64,000 bases of DNA. It comes from Dysidea avara. Its lineage: Eukaryota > Porifera > Demospongiae > Dictyoceratida > Dysideidae. The notes under the pieces were generated by a model. It ran no database searches, had not been told where the DNA came from, and saw nothing but the letters and a program-made list of their open reading frames with translations. Numbering within the stretch: position 1 is the first letter of the stretch; each line of letters begins with the position of its first letter. Both the position numbers and the translations under genes were made by a program. Shown here one piece after another: positions 46,231 to 59,200 of this stretch. The DNA lies in assembly GCF_963678975.1 (NCBI RefSeq), contig NC_089276.1:20215226-20279225 (forward strand), read 5' to 3'.

Positions 46231-49200
46231 CACAGCCTGGTAATTGATAGAGGTCGGGTTTGATGCCCAGTTATGCGTTGTTGTTCAAGTAATGAAGTAA
46301 CTTTACTCCAGTCTACCCAATGGTAAACTGGGATAGCAAATGCTAACTGTCCATGTCTCCCAATATGGGTGAAGATCCAGGTGGGACTTTAAGTGCCCAC
46401 ACATTCACCAGTGGGACATGGCACACTGTGTGTGTGTGTGTGTGCGTGCAGTACAACCCCCTATTTTTAATTTTTTTTTATTGTATCCTAGTGTTTATAT
46501 CATGCATAGCAAGGAACACCTTTTACTTTCAGACTAGGTCACTGATTCAGGTCCCTGCTATTATCCATGGGTCTATATTTATATTCTGTATGTTCACTTG
46601 GCTAAGAGGAGAGTGGGGAATAGAGAGGTGGGGCAGAGATGAAGATCTCTGCACACACCGTGAAGAAAGAAAAGGTGTACTGTATGTGTGTGCAAACTCA
46701 TCAATGTAATTGCTATATATTAAGTGTATACCAGCTATACAAGTACATATATTCAGAAACAACATACTTGATTCCAACGTAGTGGCACTATATCCTGTAG
46801 ATTTATCTCCAAACCCAGCTCTGGTATAGGGCTGTACATGTATATAGTATTTTGTGAAAGGCTTCAGTCCATTAATGACTAAAAAGGTGTCACTTGTATT
46901 GAATGATTTATGAGACACTACGATAACATGATATGACACAATTCCATTAGGCTCTGCTGGTACATTCCAAGTGATGTTAATGGATGATGAGTTTATAGCA
47001 ATTGGTTCAATATGTCTGACAGGGCTTGGAGCTGTGGACAAGACATACATATTGATTTCTTTAAAACACACACTACACACACAAATTCAAATATTGAAAC
47101 TTACAGAATTCAGGAGTTTTGAACATTGTTTCATCAGAAAATGGTCCAGGAGCTACAGTCATTGCAGCAATACTGATGTTGTATTCAGTGTATGGTGTTA
47201 AGCCAGTAATATTGTGAGAACGGTCCTCACTTGATACTGTTTTGTTATATACATCATCTTGTGACCTCCACTGTATAATAAAACTGTTTAGTTTTCCATT
47301 GAGGGATTCTTTAGGAGGGGATTCCCACTTAACCTGGATCACATGAGACGATACTGATGATACATTTAATGTGGGTGGTGATGATGGAGGGCCTTCCCCT
47401 GACATCACTTGAGTGGACACTTTCGGGCCAAGACCTCCTCCTGTCTTGGGTGCAACAGTAATGTTGTATTGTGTGAAATAAGCTGTAGAGATTTATAATT
47501 TCACATTAAAACACAGGGCTATAGCTATATACAGACAGTGGGAATTAAAAATGCTATACAAATACATAAATAAGCAGACTTCATACAAAAATACATAATT
47601 ATGAGCACAGAAGAATTATACTACTAGAAACTCACTGAGGTTATGGATGAGATGAGATGGATAACGTGGCATGTACTCAATTTCATTCACTATCACTTTG
47701 TAATATTCAAAGATACCATTGAAATTTATGGGTGGGTCCCACATTATCATCACCGATGTGGCATTCTTCATATCTGTTGTGAGATTTCTCACCTCAGTTG
47801 GCACTGAGTAAATGAGTTGAATATATAACAATACAACCAAGAAACAACTCTATAATCAGGTCACTGTAAAGCACGGCCACTTGTCAAAATTAAGTCAATT
47901 TGAAAACTCCTCTAACGTACTGTAGGGTGTCACTTGAGGCCTAACTACAACCACCTGTTTAATAAGGACATGAAATATGACCTAACGGTGATCATATTAC
48001 ATCAGGAATAACAACTTTAAACAAGTGGCCATCTCTTTGGTAAACTAGAATGGCATGATTAACTAATGCCATAATTTGTCTAATAATATGCAATAGACGA
48101 ACTACATATACATGTAAATAGTAGTCAAGACAGTCACCACCATATGGAGCATGCTTATTCACTATTCTCACAAACAGATCATAAAGGACACAATATATGA
48201 TCATTGCATAACTTCCCATACACTAATGGGGGTAGTAATCATTAGCCCTTATGACAACCCACCAAATTCCTTATTCCGCATTCACACATATATTCATCGA
48301 ATAGTACCACTGACACAAACATACGCGCACACACACAACAATCACATACCTCCTTCTGCAGTCATTAATGACACAGTGCCTCCAAGGGGACCCTCCCCAG
48401 CAATATTTACAACTCTTACAACAATAGTATAGTTGGTATAGGGTGTCAGGCCACCTAGACGGAACATCTACACAAGACAAGTGAACAATGATGGTAATAC
48501 ACATGTGAACTACAAATATACTCACCACATCAGTAACAGTGCTGTTCACTAGGATAGACTTCACCATATCACCATCTTGATCACTGTATGTGTACACTAC
48601 CTCATAGCCCGTGATATCACCATTAAGAGTGTCAGTATCAGTCACCATCCACTGTAGGAATAACTCACTGGAATTGACCGCAGTGTAGTTGGTAATAATG
48701 ACTGTGGTGTCTGGAGCTGGAAAAATAGTGTAACAGAGATATGGGATACAGTGCACTCTCATGCTAGCATGAACGGAACTACATAATAAGAAGCTATGTG
48801 CATGTATCAGTGTACATAACACATGTGGGTCTGTACACTTCCCGACTACACTACACAGATTTCGTGGGGAGTTCACTGTGTTAACTATAGAAGCTATAGA
48901 ATTCCTTCTTCCTGTAATCTTGTTGGGTTTTAAAATTATCCAGTCTGCTACACAGTGAAAACTCAAGAGAATACAGCCATTATGTAGTGTAGATAAAGCA
49001 GTACAAAATATATAATAATGGGATGTCTTCCCTTTCCACCAAGTCAGGGGCGGATCCAGGAGCTGCCAAGGGGAGGGGCACAAACAGGCTAAGTTGGTAG
49101 GTGGTTGGGGAGAGCAGATTCTCTTGTTAGTTGCTGCATTTTTGAAGCAGCAAATAATCACCTCTAAGGTGTGTCTCACTGTTGATTTTTGCCATTTTGG

Positions 49201-50575
49201 CTGTTGTGAAGTCTTAAAAGCTGTTTAAAGGCTTTGAATGTCTTAAATAACAGCAACATGATAATTATTTTTAGAGGCACTTAGTACGCACGAAGGTGCT
49301 GGTTGACAATTTCACAGCTAGTTTGACTTTGGTTTCAGGTGAATTTGTAATAATGCTAGTAAAATATGCATATTTCATGAGTTTCATAAACTGATCTTAG
49401 CCTTAGTGTTTACTAGAAGCATGGCTGGCTCCTCCACAAGATCGGGGGGGGGGGGGTTTGCCCCAAATGCCCCATCCTGGACCCGCCATTGCAAGTGCTT
49501 CATATATTTGTCAGTTAGCAGTTGAAGTTGTACAAAATAAAATGGCCAGCCAACATTTAAAACAGGCTTGCCATTGATATAGAACAGACCTTAGAGGGTT
49601 ACATCATTACCAGATAACAAGTACACTATGACAACAGAACAGTTACTGACTATAACAACAACAGGAAAACATGTGGCTACTTGGTTACATCACTGATGTG
49701 TAATAATGAGGTCATGAACTAACTAAAATACACTAACAACCCTTGTTAAACATTCACTGGATAAACTATCAAATATTATCACGTGCTTATAAGGCAATTG
49801 AAAAAGTCATATTGGACTAGGCTGCCATTTAGGCCTAGCCAGTATACAGACTGCAGCAGCAAAGTACTTTAAATTTATATGTGCCAGTCAAATTCTATAG
49901 CTGTGTATTAAAATATTTCTCTATGGTAGCAGAGGCACTAAATTATTTCTCTACAAGCACATACCATTCAAAACTTGACAAACACTTAGATGCGACAAAT
50001 GGTATAGTTGCCATGCACTAAATCTCTCGCATAACAAAATATTTTCAAGGCAAATACATTTTCTTACACAGTACTTATAAACATGGTGACCTAAATATAT
50101 CCCAATGATTAGGAACAACATTATTGTAGCATGACTGTAGAAGGTGATTGCAATTCTCAACTAGCCAAACTTAGACTAGATGATTAAGATCAAAGATAGA
50201 GTTAGTCAACTCAACAGATGAGATGACAAATGTAGGAACATTCCAAACATCATTCTCTTGTGACTACATGTGTGTGGGTCAATCGAAACAGTAAATATCA
50301 AAGTTTTTCCAGCTGGGAGAGTAAATTAGATATCACCAAAACATTGAACACAATGATGTCCTCAGTGTGAAAAAATTGGACAGCACAAACTACAAGATTA
50401 GATGGTCAATTTACATTCCAATTGTCAATATAAATCTTATACATGTGAACTTTTTTTCAATCATAAGGGGGTGTGTTGTAATAAATGTGTGTGCGTGTGT
50501 GCGTGCCCATGTGTGAGTGTGTGTGCATCATTTCACCCATGTGAGCAAACAAATTTTGTGTCAAAAGCAGCCTGC

Positions 50576-50631
<56 letters not shown>

Positions 50632-53099
50632 TGAAGGCTTTGTAAACATTGTATTACACTTTCAAGAAGTTAAAGCTTATGCTGAGTCCGCTATTTCAAA
50701 ATTCAAGTTAAACGAGCTAAAGAACACGTTGTAAACAACTTTACTAATGGGCTATATGGGCATAATACAACCGAAAAACAGTGTAATAAGCTTTGTAGGA
50801 TGCCAGAAATAACAAAGAGAAAGAGGGTGTGTCCCGTATTTACACAAACAAAAATGAAGGGTAGCTTTGAGGCTTTTCTAAACAATCCAAGTGAGAAAAC
50901 ATGATAGACACACTATAAAACAGTTGAGATGATACGTTTGTGTATAACTTGTGGTTTACAGTGGTTTGTTAGAGTTACACAGTGCATGGCAACGTAAATA
51001 CCGAATTATAACATGAATTATGAAACACGCTAAATTGCAGTATTTACAAATCTAATTATCTAACTGAATCACAATCAGTAATGGCAAATGTAAACTAAAT
51101 TGTATACAAGGTTGATTATTTAGATAGTATTAACTGCATGGGCGACTGGTTTTTAGAAGTGGCATAACATCAGCTTGTTATGATCTGTAGACTAGCAGTA
51201 CTCTAGCAGGTCAAATGGAGCCACACTGTACAGATGTCCCACCATTAAACTACCCTATTCAAACTTGTACAAATTCCCTACTTCACTTTTCTTTGAAAAA
51301 TTTTCTGGTAATTACACACAAACTAAAACACTTGTCTCACAACTACACAATAACAAGACACAAAGACACATGTCAACAAAATGCTTCACTCTTTAACAAA
51401 CATACCTGCAGCTAGTGTCTTGAAAGTTTTAGAACTGCTATTCAGTGATGCTCCATTATCAGACATAACTGATAGTTGTATGGTATAACTGGTGAATGGC
51501 TTTAAGCCATTCAGTGTAACTCTACCACTCAAAGATGTCAAGTTTCTACGTTGTTGTATGTCATCACGTAATTCTTCACCATACGTCACAAACAAAGACA
51601 ATTCTGACGGTAGTGGAACATTATAAGAATAATTCACTGCTGCTTCATTACTCTGTACACCTTCAATACTAACTGTTACATCCAGTGTGCCTAGAGCAAC
51701 AATACACAGTGAAACATTCAAGTTGCTATCACATCAATTGAAGAGAAAATAGAAAACATAAAGAACTAACAACAATTCAATAAACAGTGGGTGGTTACCT
51801 CAATATACCTTATTACTAAAAACAAGTGTGCCAGTGAATATAAAGAACAACGGTACATACACACTGACACACTATCAAATAACAACACTTATTACAACTG
51901 AAATACAATACATTAGACACTGCAAGCCTTCTACAACATACATCATAGCACAAACACCCAAACTTCTATGGTATGTAATGAATAAAGTAAAAAAAAGTTT
52001 CCTTTTCCTTTTTTATAAAGGAAATATTTTGTGGAGGGAAGAGGCAGGACTAAAGTACTGTAGTATACATACAGGATAAACAAGTATATACTCAGTTGAT
52101 ACCAGCCAATGCTTGCCTACATTATTAACATTCCATAACTCATATATACATATATTCAAAACTGAAAATTGTAAAGATATTACTTTACTTAAGTTAACCA
52201 CAAGCCATTCCACTAACAAAAATATGATTATGACGCACCTAACTGTTAAATCATGAATAGGTGTTTTCCTGAAAGGATGTAAACAATAAGTATAAACCAA
52301 AAGTTTGCAGAGCTGGCCAACCTCATTGTTTACATGTAAACAATATCTACCATTTGTACAAGACAGCTAAAAATCAATACTCCAACAAAGAAGGAAGTAT
52401 CCACACCTACATATGTACTAATAAAATTTAAAAAACAATTTTAAATTGTAGGAAGGCATTTGTGGTAGGTAGTGGGCTTATTAATTATGACACATAATGA
52501 ATTCACACTAAATACTCATTATAAGTGAAATCACAGATTAAATCACTTACTAATCACAGTCAAATAAGCTGTAGAGGTCACAGTGTTCTTATCTTCATCT
52601 TCAACAACACAAGTGATTGTTGCCTTGTCCTCTCGCTCTCTCATACCAACAATTAAAAGTTCGGAGGAATTCACTTGCCAGTGATGTGTCCTCTTATGCT
52701 CTCTATCATTCTTTAACCATAATATAGTAAAGTTTCCATCACTAGATGCTACACATGTAAATCTTGCATTTTGTCCTTCAATGACTGTGAGATTGGCCGG
52801 GCCTTCAGTTATCATTAACGTTGCAGCATTTGCTGTTTATTGCAGAACAATTCAATTAAAATGTCATTAAGATAGCGGAACATGTTAAACACTTTAATCA
52901 GTCTGATCACAGGTGCAATCAACAATACAGATATGGTGTAGTTTTACCAAACACAACACAAGACTTGTACGCTAGCAACATATCTTACACAAATGCAACG
53001 TTCATAGACTACGCGCGTGCAGGGTTCTGTCATGTATAACGTACCATTCGCGATCGCTGCCAAAACAAGGAGTAAAGCGACTATCAACTTCGCTATCAT
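40027..53099 (-). CDS. Receptor-type protein tyrosine phosphatase, Ig + FN3 ectodomain, tandem PTP domains (26 exons)
   Basis: Transmembrane phosphatase that removes phosphate from tyrosines at the plasma membrane. Coding exons, 5' to 3' on the minus strand: 53045-53099, 52551-52832, 51406-51690, 48526-48716, 48350-48467, 47636-47803, 47105-47482, 46768-47031, 45825-46091, 45645-45720, 45117-45444, 45022-45058, 44570-44711, 44143-44413, 43904-43994, 43715-43791, 43620-43656, 43319-43545, 42927-43232, 42720-42863, 42446-42539, 42261-42337, 41639-41881, 40823-40977, 40620-40755, 40027-40215. All junctions are GT-AG and in phase (1545 codons plus stop). Order: signal peptide (1-18), Ig (to ~112), about six FN3 domains (to ~669), a membrane-proximal region with an RTKR furin-type site near residue 747, membrane span ~832-860, D1 with WPDHGVP and [10 protein letters not shown] (Cys ~1153), then D2. 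D2 reads WPE instead of WPD and HCKAGVAVTG, so the Cys-X5-Arg arginine is missing and it is probably inactive. The layout resembles the LAR class; orthology to one vertebrate gene is not claimed. Confidence 0.95.
40271..40521. mobile_element. MITE with 37-bp perfect TIRs in the last RPTP intron
   Basis: The outer 37 bp at each end are exact inverted repeats, starting TGTGACCGGATTTGCG and containing the palindrome AAAAGGTACCTTTT. Flanked by TA (40269-40270, 40522-40523), as for Tc1/mariner-type insertions. Perfect TIRs suggest a recent insertion. Confidence 0.9.
41330..41541 (-). mobile_element. tRNA-derived SINE, copy 2, in an RPTP intron
   Basis: Reading the minus strand from 41541: A-box region GCATAGCCAAGTGACTAGAG, B-box region GGTCCCACGATCAA (41484-41497), then the shared TTTCCTTGAGCAAGAAAC body and CTCTGGTCTACCCAGCTG. 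It lies in the intron between the exons at 41639 and 40977. Confidence 0.6.
46146..46228. repeat. (TG)n microsatellite in an RPTP intron
   Basis: About 40 TG dinucleotides with almost no interruptions, directly before a SINE copy. Shorter TG runs occur at 50586-50628, 32920-32938, 46428-46442 and 53826-53843. Confidence 0.95.
46225..46410 (+). mobile_element. tRNA-derived SINE, copy 3, in an RPTP intron
   Basis: B-box-like GGGTTTGATGCCC near 46256, GTTGTTCAAGTAATGAAG, then CTCCAGTCTACCCA matching the body of copy 2. The head overlaps the long (TG)n run that ends near 46228, so the A box is not clear. Confidence 0.45.
49046..49492. mobile_element. hAT-like MITE in RPTP intron 3
   Basis: Starts CAGGGGCGGATCCAGGAG and ends TCCTGGACCCGCCATTG; CAAGT lies on both sides. 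Contains a poly-G run at about 49443-49454. No gene. Confidence 0.75.
50490..51190. repeat. ~700-bp dispersed repeat, copy in RPTP intron 3
   Basis: Diverged direct copy of 56405-57200 in UPF1 intron 2. Shared words include AAAAGCAGCCTGCAT, GTGAGAAAACATGATAGACA and GTATTTACAAATCTAATTAT. Both start with TG-rich microsatellite. No coding content. Confidence 0.8.
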
Positions 53100-53299
53100 A
53101 TCTATCTCACATCAGGTACAATGTTAAGGGAATGTCTTTAACGAATAATCGACTAACAGAAGCCTACACGAGTTTGGATAAAAATAAATATTTCGCGCCC
53201 GTGGGAGTCTATATTAGAGAATGCGGTTTGGGAACGGAGTTTTTCAAGCGCCTCCGGAACGTGGTTTGGAGTTGTGGCGGTTGAATAAATGAAGACAAA
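53100..53299. promoter_or_regulatory. Shared bidirectional promoter region between RPTP and UPF1
   Basis: The start codons of the two intact genes face away from each other, with only 200 bp between them, so both 5' UTRs and core promoters must fit here or very near. The interval is richer in CpG than its surroundings and contains TTTCGCGC at 53191-53198, which fits the E2F consensus TTTSSCGC. I see no convincing TATA box placed for UPF1. Role is inferred from position. Confidence 0.6.
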
Positions 53300-56200
53300 A
53301 TGAGCGGTCTAACTGATCCATACTCGCAGGGAACGTTAACGTTTCTAGATACAGACGTTGACTATGGCGCAGATACGCAGGGGACTGACTTCGAATACAC
53401 CGACTTCACGCTGCCCACCCAGGTATGTCGCGCGAGTCTTAAATATGACTTTGATCTTTCCTTGACTCAATTTGTGCCTTTGTAAGGCCTTATGGATGGT
53501 TTAATGTTTCAAAACCAGTGTACTGTTGTTGCTGGGTAATAAATAATTCATTATGATGCGTCTATATTAGAATTCGTTTATTTTCAGACCCAGAGCTCTC
53601 AAATAGAGCCACCAACTAAGCCCAGTGGGTCAGACCTTGATGTGGTGTCTGGTACACTACAAGAGTTGACCTTGGAGGATGAAGAAGAGGTGACAGAGAC
53701 AAAGGAACTACCAGAGCATGCTTGTGCTTACTGCGGTATTCATGACCCCATGGCAGTCGTGATGTGTAACACAACACGCAAGTGGTTTTGTAATGGACGT
53801 GGGAACACCTCTGGGAGGTGAGCTTGTGTGTGTGTGTGTGTGTGCACTTATGAAATTCTTGCAGAATGTGTTGCCTTCTATACAAAATTTTGGTGAATTT
53901 GGAAAATTGACTCAATTCATTCATCCCACCAATATTTAGTATTTACAAATTCCAAGCATGCCTACACAATTTATTACCCTAAGTATATAACGATCCCTTC
54001 CTCAGCAGACAGATTCATACAGTACAGCACATGATAGGTACATTAATACATTGTTTGTGTAACTACCTACCACTAGAATGTGATAGATTTGTAGTAAACT
54101 ACTGATGTTCCTTTTGTTAGGTACATGCCATGCAGTGAGTTATTTTTAACAACACAGTTAGTTGTGTTCCAGAAAATTTTGTGAATTGTCAATGCTAACA
54201 TTTGGTATTGGAAATTTGCACAGTGTTTTGCAAAAAAAAATAAAAACAAGCTAACGAAGTCTCTAGCTCGCTGTATTTATAGGTTTGTGCATTCTAGCTG
54301 GTTGTATACATTTGTTGTGACTGGACTTTTGATTTGGTACTTTTACCTTGGCATTCAGAAATAATCTTCTGTTGCCCATTGAGCTTACAACGACTCAACC
54401 ACATATATAAGTTAATTCAGGGTTCAACTTGCTATACCAGCATCAACATTATGGCCAGTTTAGACAGTGAGTTTGCAAATAAGAAGTTCTGTTTTACTCG
54501 ACAAATATGCTCAGTAGAGTCGTGGCTTTGTCAAACTGGGTCCTCTTTACCTACAATCCCCCTAGACCTCATATTGCAATAGTTTATGCCAAATATAGTC
54601 AAGATGTTGTGATGACTAATTTTCTGTTAAAGAAACTGTTACCAAATAAGGCAAACAAAATAACAATGAATAAGTATGTTACATGAATACATTATGTTAA
54701 TGCAGTAGGAGTGTAAAGGTTTTTAGCAGTTAAAAGTAAACCTTTCGTAGCAGTTTTTAGCAGTTAAAAGTAATATTTGGGTTAAAGTGTGTGCGTGCGT
54801 GCGTGCGTGTGTGTGTGTGCAGCACTATGCACATGCATGCATGTGTGGGTGCATGTGTGTGCGTGTGGATGTATGCATGCATACAGGGTTGGTGTAGTTA
54901 CTTTAAAAAGTAATTGGTTACTATATAGTTACTTGTTACTTTTATCCCATGTAACTTAGTTACACTTACTTAGTAACTAAATACTTTAGTTACTAGTTAC
55001 TTTCATATACTTGTTTGTTAACTTTTTAAAGCATATTTGTATGTTAGCTATTCCCCATGCCTTGTGAAGGGAGGAATAAAAATATATCCATACCGTTTGG
55101 CTAATATTGTGCAAGATATTATTTTGCAGTGCAAAATACTGCAAGATTAAAAAAATTGACTTAACTGTTTAGGGCAAAATGCAACAACACAGCCTGCTCT
55201 ACACAGTCATCACTACTATACAGGAATGTTGGCAGATATTGTGTAATACACACATATCATGTGTGATCATCAACACTACTACATCACCAATATACACTAG
55301 ATGTGTGTAGTGACCCAACTTTTAAGTTCTACCACATGTTTCTCATGTAGTGTAATGTGAACTCAACATTGGTTTTTAAAGTAACCAGTTTTACATGATG
55401 ATGTTGTGTTACTTAGAAGTCATCATCTGTTTATAACTGATGGCCCACACTAATTCTGTTCAAAGAATGTATTTTACATCTTTGAACTGCTATGTGTGCA
55501 ACCTACTACCCTCCACTATTATTAACTCTTGCTGCTACAGTTTAGCTGAAAAATTTCAAGGTACAAAATATAGTGAGTAATATAATATGATAGCTTTTTG
55601 CAAATATGATCATGTGGTGTTGATGTTTATCTATTACCGTTTTGTAGACTTTCATGAATTTAAAAAATGCACTAAATTGTATTATACACAGTTTTGCGAA
55701 TGCAAGTTTCATACCTCAAAAATTTCCAGCAATGCAGTATTGAAACTATATACTGAATACTTGGCTTGTATCATACACCAGCTGTTCCCATCCCAATATA
55801 GCAGTGATGACTGTGTAATGTGTAGACTAGAGTGACATGTGTGAGTAGTGACTACTGATAGTCATCATGTGTTATGTCACATGATACCTGTTAACCATTA
55901 TACCCTCAGGCATCTGTGTATTATGTTTTGTATAAATGCAATGTGCATGCAAATTGTGTGGTTCACTCATGTACATATTTAAGTCATATCTGTATATTAA
56001 TGGTCTTTTTAACCAGGTACATGCCCAGTTATTATACCGTATTTCCTCATATAAAAGCCGCATTATTAAACACCGGTCTCAATTATCTTTTACAGCACCT
56101 TTAGAAAATAAACGCCTGGTCTCCAATAGAAGCCCGGGATATTACTTGAGTCTACTGTTAATGCCTTTAATTGTTTCCTTTGTTGTTGCTGCTTCTTCAA

Positions 56201-59200
56201 ACTTGAGTTTAGAGCCTTCTGAGGGATGAAGGTACTACGAGTGATCACGTGAATAGTCCAAGCGAGTCCGTGTACATGTAAATATATATGATACAACTAT
56301 TTTCCAATCATTTAAGCCTTGCCTTACACTTGTTTCTATAGTCAACACCTTACCATTACAGTAATCCTCTTCTACTATCACCTGTGTTTGATTAAATACG
56401 CATGTGTGTGTGTGTGATTTTGCCTACGTGAGCAAACAGCTTTGTGTTAAAAGCAGCCTGCATGTGTGAAATGAATGCTTTGTAAACATTGTATAATTTG
56501 TATTAGACCTTCAAGAAGCTAAGCTTTATGCTTAGGCCGCTATTTTTAAAATTCGAGTTAAACAGATTAAAGAAACTCGTTGCAACTTCCTAATGGGTTA
56601 TATAGGTGTAAGAACCTACCAGAAATAACAAATTCTTTTGAAGGCATCTCCCATACTTACGTGAATGAAAATGAAGGGCTGTCTGTGGTTTTCTATAAAC
56701 AATTCATGTGAGAAAACATGATAGACACACTATAAAAAGTTGAGAAGATCAGTGTTGTACCGATTCCCACTTTTTAGGCTAAACGGATACCCGATATTTT
56801 CTTGCCCAATTTTACAAATAGTTAACCGATACCCAATTTTAGGTCTCTACAAGTTACACTGGTGCATAATGCACCTAAAAGTACTACTGTAAACTAATGC
56901 TATGAAGTTGTACACATAACACAAGTCAAGCTGTTAATAAGAAAGGGCTCCAACTGTCATGGTTTATATTTTGGTTACCACTAAACATAAACAAAGAACC
57001 TAAGTAAATGCCAGAGCCCCTTCCAGTTGTAAGTTGAATAGGCTAGTAATCTGCTGGCCACAGTCCATTACAACTGATTTGGAGGTATTTACAAATCTAA
57101 TTATCTAGCTGAATTAATAAGTAAATTATTGTATTCATTAATTATCTATAGCTGCATGGGTGGCTGGTTTTAAAAGTAGCATATTGTACATCAACTTGTT
57201 GTACAGAATTCGTCTACATTCGTGTATGTATGTGTTTATATACATGTGGCCACTATAGCACTATCTTACATGGTATTTATGAATGTTCTTTTTCTCTCTA
57301 GTCATATTGTTAACCATTTGGTGAGGTCAAAGTGTAAGGAGGTGACCCTACATAAAGAGGGAGCACTAGGAGAGACCGTCCTGGAGTGCTACAACTGTGG
57401 ATGTAAAAATGTCTTCCTATTGGGCTTCATACCTGCCAAGGCTGAGTCTGTGGTAGTGGTATTGTGTAGGTACGTGTGTTGTGTATACTGTACAGTGTGT
57501 TGTGTGTGCAAACACACTTACTGTACAATGTACATATATAATATAATGGTGCTTTGTTTTAGTACACTTAGCTCCTAATGGCAAAAATAGTGTTAATTAG
57601 CACCAACATGTGTATCTTTGTTGAGTTTATGTTTGTTCATTAAGTACATGATACAATGACAGCTTGTATTAATGAGACGATTTATTTGGTAGGCATTTGG
57701 GCTTTATTATAAAATAGTAAATTGTATTTAAAGTGAGTACAATTGTATTACTGTTGTGAAGATAATTCAACAAATGGGTATCATGGCAGTGTCTATACAG
57801 AACAATGTGATCTAATGTAGATTGTATAGATCAATTATGATAACAGGTAGTTGGTATTGAATATGTGGATTGGATTTCATTGTGTGTTCAATGTGACTGT
57901 GAAAGTAGCTAACTTAAAGAGAATCGTACATACTTTTCTTCCATATATGTACATCTTTGCAGTCTTTCTTTTAGTAGTTAATTCTAGTCCAGTACTTACT
58001 CTTGAATATGATGCATGCAGTGGTGGCTAATTGTATATTCAAGCCTTTTCCTGCTGACTCCATCACAAATGCAGCAATATCACACTGGCTAGGTTTTCAC
58101 AATTTTAAAGACCACACCTGTCGCTAATGAAGGTTTATTCAGCTGATGTGTGGGTTCTTATTGGATCATTGATTGTTATTGGATGTGTTATCATGTCACC
58201 TTGATTTTTGTAGTCAGTCATGTGTGTGTTCATCCTAAAAATGTTTCTATGGTACATTAAGTAGAGTTTGTAGGAGGCTTTGATATGTGCTCTGGAGCAA
58301 GTTGTTTTTGTGTATCCATGTGTCCGTCTGTATGTGCATTTATTCTATAACTAACACATCATAATAATATTGCTATTGTGTAATTCTATCTATCTTCAAT
58401 AATTTCTTTTGCTTTCAAGCGCATACTTAAATAGCTTCTCATACAATGGGTTATATTTATAGTAGCATATGAGATAATCCTTTACCCAGCGCTAGGCACA
58501 CATGTTATGTGACACACAAGGTAGCAATAGTAGCCATTGAAATGGATGACCATGCAGGAAGGTGACTGATAGAGCAATTGCTATATCAACATTGTGATTG
58601 TATTTCTTCCTATGTTGCTGTCAGATAGAGATATTTTTGTCATAGAAATAGCAGGCTTTACTGGATCAATACTTCCTGTGTGCCATGTGTGGGTATAGTG
58701 TGATGGGTACACACACACATTCTAGTACACACATTATGAACGAAAAATAAACCTTTATCTTGAGTAACAGAATCACGTAGTGGTATAGGGAGTGTAGCTG
58801 TTACAAGGCTTGGATTTACATACATATGGAAAATGTATTGTGTAAAAACTGTGATTTAATTTTACTGAGGACATCCTTGTACACACACATATAGGATTTC
58901 TTAGCTTGCGTAATACATTTGCTGTACCTGGGCAAGCCTGAGAACTTCTGCATGTAAAAAATGAAGCAAACATTAGCCACATATATATGGCAATATGGCA
59001 TTGCAAGGAAATTCATTGTGTGTGTACTTGAACAAGATAATTCCTGTAATATTATATAATGACTGTTAATGTAATTGATTGTGTTGTAGACATCCATGTG
59101 CACAACAAGCAACTACAAAGGACATGGAGTGGAATCCAGCTCAGTGGCAACCACTGATCAGTGATCGCAGCTTCCTCTCATGGCTGGTGAAGGTACCATC

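Larger units (their letters stand above)
53818..57301 (+). other. UPF1 intron 2 (3.5 kb), transposon-filled
   Basis: Unusually long for this gene. Contains TG/CG-rich microsatellite at 54787-54870, a run of AGTTACTT-type words (54890-55015), the MITE fragment at 56034 and the 700-bp repeat at 56405-57200. No exon found inside. Confidence 0.8.

Noticed and set aside
48271..49179. 302-codon minus-strand frame as one exon
   Set aside because: Only 48526-48716 (FN3 part) is exon by splice sites and phase; part of 48350-48467 is exon in a different frame, and the rest is intron.
50402..50629. 75-codon Cys/Val-rich frame
   Set aside because: Produced by translating TG microsatellite.
54888..55320. 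AGTTACTT-rich stretch as a complete TIR element
   Set aside because: A start like CAGGGTTGGTGTAGTTACT is visible, but I could not find a matching right end or TSD.
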